Shown here: positions 7,068-11,479 of the stretch, one piece after another
Numbering within the stretch: position 1 is the first letter of the stretch
How the letters are laid out: each line of letters opens with the position of its first letter
Source of the DNA: Nitrospirota bacterium
Lineage (GTDB): Bacteria; Nitrospirota; Nitrospiria; Nitrospirales; Nitrospiraceae
NCBI GenBank assembly: GCA_016235225.1
Contig: JACRLS010000234.1
Span: 1-11,479 of the forward strand
Direction of reading: 5' to 3'
DNA length: 11,479 bases
Made by a program: the position numbers and the translations under genes
Notes under the pieces: model-generated
The model's input: the letters and a program-made list of their open reading frames with translations, nothing else
Database searches by the model: none
Told to the model about the DNA's origin: nothing

Positions 7068-8285
7068 TCAATTGATGACCGAGGCCAATTTGAAGATCGG
7101 CAGATACATCGCAATGACGATGAACCCGATGATGGTGCCGAGAAACACCATCATGACCGGCTCCAGCAACGAGGTCAGCGCGGCCACCGCCACATCCACC
7201 TCGTCGTCGTAGAAGTCGGCGATCTTGCCGAGCATCGCATCCAGCGCGCCGGTGGTCTCTCCCACGGAAATCATGTGCGTGACCATGGGCGGAAACACCT
7301 GGCTTTTTTCGAGCGGCGCCGCCACAGTTTTCCCCTCGCTGATACTCTGGCGCGCGTCGAGAATGGCCAGCTCGACAATCTTATTACCCGCCGTGCGGGA
7401 TGTGATCGCCAGCCCGTCAAGAATCGGCACCCCGCTGGAGATCAACGTGCCGAGCGTGCGCGTGAACTTGGCGACCGAAGCTTTCCGGAGCAGATCGCCG
7501 AAGACCGGCGTTTTCAACATGGTCTTGTCGAGCACCAGTCGTCCCTTCTCAGTAGCATAATAGCGTTTGAGGGCATAGACCGCGCCGAGGGCCGCGATCA
7601 CCATGTAGACGATGTTGGCTTGCATGAAGTTACTGAGATCGATGACCAATTGGGTGGGGCCCGGCAACCCGGCCTTCCCGCCGGACATCTCGGCAAACAT
7701 GCGCGCAAACACCGGGATGACCCAGATCATCAGCACCGTGATGACGATGACGGCCACGGAGATGATCGCCGCGGGGTAGATCATGGCTCCCTTGATCTGA
7801 TTCTTGAGCTTCATGGCCTTTTCGATGTGCTTGGCCAGGCGGGTGAGAATCGCGTCGAGCTGGCCGCTTGCCTCGCCGGCCTGCACCAGGTTGACATAGA
7901 GTTCATCGAACACCTTGGGGTGTTTGCGCAGACCCTCGGCCAATGTCGTGCCGGCCTCGACCTCGAAGCGCACCTCACCGACCGTCTTCCCGAAGTGCTT
8001 GTTCTCGGACTGGGTCGAGAGGATTTCGAGGCATTGGATCAGCGGGAGCCCGGCGTTGATCATGGTGCCGAACTGCCGCGTGAACACCACGATGTCCTTG
8101 TCCTTGACGCCGCTCCCCAGCGCGATGTCCCACCAGGCCGGTCCCCCCTCTTTTTGTTTAAGGCTCGTGATGGTCAACCGTTGCTTCTTGAGCTGATCCA
8201 TCGCTTCGTCACGGCTCCTGGCGGCGAGTTCTCCCTTTTTCACGACCCCTTGCCCGGTTCGGGCCACGTAGACGTAGGTAGTCAT
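7068..8285 (-). CDS. pilC: Type IV pilus inner-membrane platform protein PilC (T2SS GspF family)
   Basis: PilC is the inner-membrane platform that couples the PilB/PilT motor ATPases to pilus assembly and disassembly. The 405-aa length is typical. An N-terminal cytoplasmic segment (YVYVARTGQG; EAMDQLKKQRL) is followed by two T2SSF domains. The first, about 65-195, contains FTRQFGTMINAGLPLIQCLEIL and LVQAGEASGQLDAIL; the second, about 270-395, contains FTRTLGTLISSGVPILDGL and MISVGETTGALDAML, the usual internal duplication. Membrane segments lie near 170-192, 223-240 and 375-397. Start ATG 8285 has GGAGAG upstream. It is followed by pilS after nine bases, so it heads a pilC-pilS-pilR operon. 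The motor genes pilB and pilT, often immediately upstream in other bacteria, are absent here; pgsA occupies that place. The ending FIVIAMYLPIFKLASVIN is typical of PilC. Confidence 0.95.
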   Translation of the reverse strand: MTTYVYVARTGQGVVKKGELAARSRDEAMDQLKKQRLTITSLKQKEGGPAWWDIALGSGVKDKDIVVFTRQFGTMINAGLPLIQCLEILSTQSENKHFGKTVGEVRFEVEAGTTLAEGLRKHPKVFDELYVNLVQAGEASGQLDAILTRLAKHIEKAMKLKNQIKGAMIYPAAIISVAVIVITVLMIWVIPVFARMFAEMSGGKAGLPGPTQLVIDLSNFMQANIVYMVIAALGAVYALKRYYATEKGRLVLDKTMLKTPVFGDLLRKASVAKFTRTLGTLISSGVPILDGLAITSRTAGNKIVELAILDARQSISEGKTVAAPLEKSQVFPPMVTHMISVGETTGALDAMLGKIADFYDDEVDVAVAALTSLLEPVMMVFLGTIIGFIVIAMYLPIFKLASVIN

Positions 8286-8440
8286 TCGGTTCTCTCCGAG
8301 CCTCCCACCATGAAAAATACAGGCGCTGCTGCGCGTCGAGGGTCAGTCCTTTTTCAGTCGAACGCCGCCGGAAGCCAAAATCTGGCTCCAGGAAAAACTT
8401 GCTTTGTTGTTCAAGGGGTTACAACTGGGGTGACAAAAAA

Positions 8441-8469
8441 AGTCTAGAAGACAGTCGGAGGGTTGTCAA
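8441..8469 (-). promoter_or_regulatory. Candidate sigma-70 promoter for pilC-pilS-pilR
   Basis: On the minus strand, a perfect TTGACA (8469-8464), a 17-bp spacer and TAGACT (8446-8441, 4 of 6 to TATAAT) lie in the pgsA-pilC gap. The predicted transcript would carry a leader of about 150 nt before the pilC ATG. I found no correctly spaced sigma-54 -24/-12 element here, so autoregulation by PilR is not supported by sequence. The rest of the 250-bp gap shows no gene and no clear terminator for pgsA. Confidence 0.5.
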
Positions 8470-8535
8470 ATTTATTCCACTTCTTCGGAAGCTGTGATTT
8501 CAGGCGGAGTTAGGGAGACAAAAATTGTTCGGGGA

Positions 8536-9072
8536 TCAGCTTTCCGAGAGCGAGGTCTGAGTCACGCCGCGATAGAGATACTGCAAGCCCGAGAACAGGG
8601 TCAGGCCGGCCATCGGATAGAGGAACAACTCCAACGATCGCAGGTCCGACTGCGAGGCGGAGAAGAGCAGGAGCAGGATCACATAGGCGAGCTGGAGCAC
8701 CGTGGTGGCCTTGCCCCAGACTGTCGGGGTGATGTCGAGCCGCAGATCGGTCAGTTTCGCCAGCAACGTCCCCACGAGGAGGATCAGATCGCGACTCACC
8801 ACCAGGATGGCCACCCACAACGGGACCAAGTGGATCATCGCCAGGGTGGCGAAACTGGCGGTCAAGAGAAGCTTGTCGGCCAGGGGGTCGAGATAAGCTC
8901 CCAGCTTCGTGCGTTGATTGGCCATCCGGGCGATGGTACCGTCCAGGGCGTCCGTGATGCCGGCCAGGATGATCACCCCCAAGGCATAGTCATGCTGCTC
9001 ATGGAGCAGCAATCCGATGAACACCGGAATGAGCAGGATGCGCAAGATTGTGAGACTATTGGGGAGATTCAT
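8536..9072 (-). CDS. pgsA: CDP-diacylglycerol-glycerol-3-phosphate 3-phosphatidyltransferase
   Basis: This 178-aa integral membrane protein belongs to the CDP-alcohol phosphatidyltransferase family. The complete signature D-x2-D-G-x2-A-R-x8-G-x3-D-x3-D is present (D41, D44, G45, A48, R49, G58, D62, D66), which binds the metal ions and CDP. The N terminus MNLPNSLTILRI, the length and about six hydrophobic helices are typical of PgsA, which commits CDP-diacylglycerol to phosphatidylglycerol and cardiolipin synthesis. Another CDP-alcohol transferase specificity cannot be fully excluded. The ATG at 9072 has no Shine-Dalgarno sequence, and a perfect TATAAT lies only 15-20 bases upstream, implying a nearly leaderless mRNA. 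It is divergent from the small gene at 9189. Confidence 0.9.
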   Translation of the reverse strand: MNLPNSLTILRILLIPVFIGLLLHEQHDYALGVIILAGITDALDGTIARMANQRTKLGAYLDPLADKLLLTASFATLAMIHLVPLWVAILVVSRDLILLVGTLLAKLTDLRLDITPTVWGKATTVLQLAYVILLLLFSASQSDLRSLELFLYPMAGLTLFSGLQYLYRGVTQTSLSES

Positions 9073-9086
9073 ACGGCGGGGTGGCC

Positions 9087-9117
9087 ATTATAGGCGAGGG
9101 ATCGGAGACCTTGTCAA
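9087..9117 (-). promoter_or_regulatory. Candidate promoter for pgsA, sharing its -35 with the divergent promoter
   Basis: On the minus strand TTGACA (9117-9112), a 19-bp spacer and a perfect TATAAT (9092-9087). The expected start near 9080 leaves about 8 nt before the pgsA ATG (9072). The spacer is longer than the 17-bp optimum, which lowers confidence, although both hexamers are perfect. Confidence 0.5.
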
Positions 9118-9140
9118 CTTCCAGGCTCCCCCCGTATAAT
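9111..9140 (+). promoter_or_regulatory. Candidate sigma-70 promoter for the gene at 9189
   Basis: TTGTCA (9111-9116), an 18-bp spacer and a perfect TATAAT (9135-9140). Transcription would begin near 9147, giving a leader of about 42 nt. The -35 hexamer overlaps, on the other strand, the -35 of the pgsA promoter by five bases. Confidence 0.6.
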
Positions 9141-9188
9141 CCCCGCCCGACATCCGCACGCAACCCCGGCGTCCTGTACGAGCAGCCC

Positions 9189-9500
9189 ATGAGTTCATTG
9201 CCACTCTCCCTGAAGAAAGACGGTCTCGTCGAACGGCATCAGATCGAGGGCACCGATCCCAGCGATCGGTCCTTCAACCGCGCGATCCTCGTGAACCGAA
9301 CGGCGCAAGGCTATGCCGGTCGCGTCATGTATGAGTCGCTGACGGTGGAGGGACAGGCAGCCCCGACGGTGGGCGCGGCCGTGGCCGGCGTCGTGGTCAA
9401 ACTCAGGGAGTTCGGCTTCCGGCAGATGCGGACCCGGCTCAACTTCAAGGGGAAACGGTACCTCGCCGAGAAAGAAACCTGGATCGATTACGCCGACTGA
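9189..9500 (+). CDS. Hypothetical protein, 103 aa, unrecognised family
   Basis: I do not recognise this protein. The frame stays open from 9081, but the promoter at 9111-9140 places transcription start near 9147, so the ATG at 9189 (MSSLPLSLKKDG) is the likely start. Only a weak purine-rich stretch (ACGAGCAG) precedes it. The product has no signal peptide, no membrane segment and no cysteine. The central part, GRVMYESLTVEG, and the C-terminal half, VVVKLREFGFRQMRTRLNF followed by KGKRYLAEKETWIDY, look like alternating beta strands with a basic helix, consistent with a small soluble folded protein. Its codon use resembles the housekeeping genes around it, and its good promoter argues for a real gene. 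It is the only plus-strand gene before the insertion sequence. Confidence 0.7.
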   Translation: MSSLPLSLKKDGLVERHQIEGTDPSDRSFNRAILVNRTAQGYAGRVMYESLTVEGQAAPTVGAAVAGVVVKLREFGFRQMRTRLNFKGKRYLAEKETWIDYAD

Positions 9501-9558
9501 TTCAAAGCATCTCTGTTTTTCACTTGTTTTCTCTACCGCCGCACAATCTTATTTCCCT

Positions 9559-9579
9559 GAGGAGTGAGGAGATAGGATA
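9559..9579. repeat. Short heptanucleotide repeat, three units
   Basis: GAGGAGT and GAGGAGA are followed by the related TAGGATA, all at 7-bp spacing. The third unit is also the left tip of the inverted-end element at 9573-9769. The signal is weak by itself but fits the other period-7 arrays in this window. Confidence 0.4.
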
Positions 9580-9769
9580 GCCGGGGCTGTCCTGCTCAAC
9601 GGCTCCGGTTCGGCCGAACCAAATGCTTGGCTGCGGAACTCGTTCCGTTGTCAGCCTTCGACTCAACGGAACTTCAAACAATCCTCGCCATCTGCTAGCG
9701 CAGACCGCACCTGCTCAGCGAGTGCGGACCCCGAACCTACGCCATTCGCGACACACCCCAGCTATCCTA
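9573..9769. repeat. 197-bp non-coding element with terminal inverted repeats and internal hairpins
   Basis: The ends TAGGATAGCCGGGG (9573-9586) and CCCCAGCTATCCTA (9756-9769) are inverted copies with one difference, which becomes a G-U pair in a minus-strand RNA. Weaker pairing extends to GGTTCGG (9607-9613) with CCGAACC (9731-9737). Inside are the perfect palindrome GGTTCGGCCGAACC (9607-9620), a 9-bp stem GTTCCGTTG/CAACGGAAC (9642-9650 with 9664-9672) and a 6-bp stem CCGCAC/GTGCGG (9705-9727). No reading frame is credible. A MITE-like element or a structured RNA are both possible. The rest of the 9501-9824 interval shows nothing I can assign. Confidence 0.6.
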
Positions 9770-9814
9770 CCTTGAGGCTCTGAGAAAAGGCTGTCGGCGC
9801 CTTATTTCTTTTCA

Positions 9815-9824
9815 CGACCTGACC
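9815..9824. repeat. Candidate target-site duplication, left copy
   Basis: CGACCTGACC directly abuts the left inverted repeat. The right flank (11329-11338) is CGACTTGACC, one base different. A length of about 10 bp suits IS4-family elements; the mismatch means either mutation since insertion or chance. Confidence 0.5.
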
Positions 9825-9846
9825 CAATACTGTTCGTTTAGTGTAA
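9825..9846 (+). repeat. IS left terminal inverted repeat
   Basis: Pairs with 11307-11328 at 21 of 22 positions, beginning CAATACTGTTCGTTTAG. A TATAGT at 9854-9859 just inside could serve as the -10 of the transposase promoter; no good -35 is visible. Confidence 0.88.
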
Positions 9847-9886
9847 TTTCATGTATAGTCCCGCCATTATCCTCAGAGGAGCGGAC

Positions 9887-11315
9887 ATGGCGCGAACTAA
9901 AGCGGTGTTGGGAGCCGGGGCGCGGCTCAGTGATTACCTGAGCGCCAGCTTGCTGGCGCGTGTCTATCCGGCTGAACTCATCGAGCAGATATTGGACGAA
10001 TACGGCGTCAACAGCCAGCGCATCCGCAGCCTGCCTGCTGCGGTCATGGCGTATTACTGCATGGCGCTGAGCCTGTATCCGGAAGCCGCCTATGCGGAAG
10101 TCTACTCCGTCATCGCCCACGGGCTGGCCTGGACACGCAGCGGAGTGGCAGCGCCTGCCGTCGCCAAATCCTCGATCAGCGCGGCACGGGGAAAACTGGG
10201 GTCCGCACCGCTCAAAGAATTGCATCGACGCGCCTGCCTCCCATTGGCCGACCCCAAGCGGCATCCCCATGCCTTCTACGCCGGACTACGCCTGGTCGCC
10301 ATTGATGGCAGCAACTTCGAGGTGGCCGATGAACCCGATACCGCCACCGCCTTTGGCTACCCCGGCAGCAGAACCGGCCACGCCGCCTACCCGCAAGCCC
10401 AGTGCGCCGTGCTCGTGGAGTGCGCCAGCCATGCCATTCTTGGCGCCAATCTGGGCGCATACCGCAAGGCCGAGTGGGCCCTCTGCGAACCATTGCTGTC
10501 GCATGTGAACGCCGACATGCTGCTGCTCGCCGATCGGGGCTTCAACGGGTATCACCACTGGCGGGCGGCCCGCGCAACCGGGGCGCAATTATTATGGCGT
10601 TGCGCCGCCAACCGGCAGTGGCCCGTGGTCCGATTGTTGCCGGACGGGTCCTATGTGTCCGCCATGTACCCAGACCCGAAGTCGCGCCGCTCTCGCGAGG
10701 GCGAACTGGCCCTGCGGGTAATCGAATACAGTCTGCCGGGCAAGACGGGGGAGCCAGTGCGGTACCGGCTCGTGACTACGCTGCTGGATCACCAGCGGGC
10801 ACCTGCGACAGAGTTGGCGTCCCTCTACCACGAGCGCTGGGAAATCGAGGGGCTGTTCGATGAGCTAAAAACGCACCTGCACCAGAGCCGCCGCGTGTAG
10901 CGCAGCAAGACAGCTGAGGGTGTGCGCCAAGAGTTCTATGGGTGGGTGCTGGCACACTACGCGATCTGCTGGCTGATGCATCGTGCTGCCGATACGCACG
11001 GGGTGACGCAGCGAAGTTTGTCCTTTACCGGGAATGTTCGGCTTGTGCGCCGCACCCAGCCCCTTTCCGGGGCCTTTCCCCCCAGAGCGGTCGCGGGTGC
11101 GAAACCGATGGTTCGCTGATGTGCTCCGTGAGGTCGCCACGTTACGTTGCGCGAGTAGCCGCAACCAGTCGCGGCCTCGCATGGTGAAACGCCGCCACTC
11201 GCCGTACCCCCGCTATGCGCGTCCCCGACCCCCCAGCCAGGCAATACATTACGTACCAGCTTTGCTGGCGCCCATGCCGTTAACGGTGCAGCAACCATTT
11301 GCGATTTTACGCTAA
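9887..11315 (+). pseudogene. IS4-family transposase, interrupted by amber codon and frameshift
   Basis: The likely start is ATG 9887 (MARTKAVLGAGARL), preceded by AGAGGA six bases upstream; an ATG at 9851 adds 12 residues without a ribosome binding site. Counting from 9887, DDE landmarks are D140 in VAIDGSNFE, D216 in LLADRGFNGY, and the YREK box YHERWEIEGLFDELK with E321. An in-frame TAG at 10898-10900 stops translation after 337 residues, shortly after the YREK box. The same frame continues at once with RSKTAEGVRQEFYGWVLAHY, as expected for the family C terminus, so TAG probably replaced a Leu codon (TTG). A second lesion is at the run of six C (11078-11083): the frame must shift by one to continue as ERSRVRNRWFADVLREVATL through VKRRHSPYP to a TAA at 11313-11315 inside the right repeat. 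The intact protein would be about 475 aa. Confidence 0.88.
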
Positions 11316-11328
11316 ACGAACAGTATTG
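11307..11328 (-). repeat. IS right terminal inverted repeat
   Basis: Reverse complement of 9825-9846 with one difference (C for T at the eighteenth base from the tip). The ancestral transposase stop codon (11313-11315) lies inside it. Confidence 0.88.
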
Positions 11329-11338
11329 CGACTTGACC
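11329..11338. repeat. Candidate target-site duplication, right copy
   Basis: CGACTTGACC directly follows the right inverted repeat and differs from the left copy (9815-9824) at one position. Confidence 0.5.
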
Positions 11339-11366
11339 GGGTGCACGCCAGATTTTTGAGATGAGT

Positions 11367-11479
11367 TCATCCGTCCACCGCCGTAACGGCGGACCGGCGT
11401 TCCCAGAAGTCCTCGAAGCGGCCGCTGAGTTTGGCGCAGCGCAGGGCGATGATGGCGTTGGCGCCTCGCACGGTCCAGT
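11367..11479 (-). CDS. Transposase C-terminal end, probably ISKra4 family (partial)
   Basis: On the minus strand the frame entering at the window edge reads WTVRGANAIIALRCAKLSG, then RFEDFWERRSAVTAVDG and a TGA at 11369-11367. A Trp-x-Val-x-Gly-Ala-x-Ala-Ile-x-Ala-Leu-Arg block followed by GRFEDFWE near the C terminus is what I recall from ISKra4-type transposases. Only about 36 residues are visible, so the family call is tentative and I cannot tell whether the gene is intact beyond the window. Its 3' end lies 28 bp from the candidate target duplication of the IS4 element, so two different insertion sequences are adjacent here. No inverted repeat of this second element could be defined. Confidence 0.55.
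   Translation of the reverse strand, partial: WTVRGANAIIALRCAKLSGRFEDFWERRSAVTAVDG

Larger units (their letters stand above)
9825..11328 (+). mobile_element. IS4-family insertion sequence, about 1.5 kb, complete ends, broken transposase
   Basis: The element is bounded by 22-bp terminal inverted repeats at 9825-9846 and 11307-11328 that differ at one base (outer sequence CAATACTGTTCGTTTAG). It contains one transposase frame with IS4-type DDE and YREK motifs, disrupted twice. The size of 1504 bp is normal for the family. Near-identical 10-bp flanks (9815-9824 and 11329-11338) suggest the original target duplication. The IS name cannot be given without a search. Confidence 0.9.

Noticed and set aside
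8366..8392. TGGC and TTGC boxes suggesting a sigma-54 promoter near pilC
   Set aside because: They lie on the plus strand, away from pilC, and the gap between them is about ten bases instead of the required five.
3778..8447. Two very long plus-strand open frames (660 and 899 codons) antisense to pilR, pilS and pilC
   Set aside because: They are mirror frames of GC-rich genes: compositions rich in His, Arg, Gln and Asp with no recognisable domain, while the opposite strand holds complete, motif-perfect proteins.
9784..9810. Stem AAGGC/GCCTT followed by a T-rich tail as terminator for the gene at 9189
   Set aside because: The stem is only five base pairs, the T-run is interrupted, and it lies almost 300 bp beyond the stop codon.
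10922..11119. Separate small plus-strand gene inside the IS
   Set aside because: It is in the same frame as the transposase and directly continues it after the TAG, so it is the severed C-terminal part and not a gene.

Overview
The window reads as chromosomal DNA of a GC-rich Gram-negative bacterium, most likely of the phylum Nitrospirota (Nitrospira-like). That assignment is an inference from the gene order (ychF, pth, ctc/rplY, prs and ispE beside a pilC-pilS-pilR cluster) and from the style of the proteins and intergenic repeats; no database search was possible.

Layout. Positions 1-3808 carry a housekeeping block on the minus strand, read from right to left: ispE (isoprenoid precursor kinase), prs (PRPP synthase), ctc/rplY (ribosomal protein L25), pth (peptidyl-tRNA hydrolase) and the first six codons of ychF, cut by the window edge. 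The last genes serve translation: L25 binds 5S rRNA, Pth recycles peptidyl-tRNA and YchF is a ribosome-associated NTPase. Ctc and pth are tightly coupled. A 214-bp imperfect palindrome lies between ispE and prs, just upstream of a likely prs promoter.

Positions 3997-8285 hold pilC-pilS-pilR, also on the minus strand, with a 9-bp gap and a 16-bp overlap. They encode the inner-membrane platform protein of a type IV pilus and the sensor kinase and sigma-54 activator that usually control pilin expression. A long leader and a sigma-70-like promoter precede pilC. Next is pgsA (8536-9072, minus), divergent from an unrecognised 103-aa protein gene (9189-9500, plus). Their two promoters overlap in the -35 region, and the pgsA transcript would be nearly leaderless.

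Positions 9501-11479 are accessory. A 197-bp non-coding element with inverted ends (9573-9769) is followed by a complete IS4-family insertion sequence (9825-11328). Its transposase is broken twice, by an in-frame TAG and by an apparent one-base insertion in a C run. At the right edge is the 3' end of another transposase gene, probably ISKra4 family, on the minus strand.

The most unusual structure is a set of degenerate 7-bp periodic arrays in intergenic DNA: 18 units in strict phase between pilR and ispE, and a head-to-head pair between pth and ychF. I found no CRISPR array, no tRNA or rRNA gene, and no convincing new multi-gene system. The novel material is repeat and promoter architecture rather than a new gene set.
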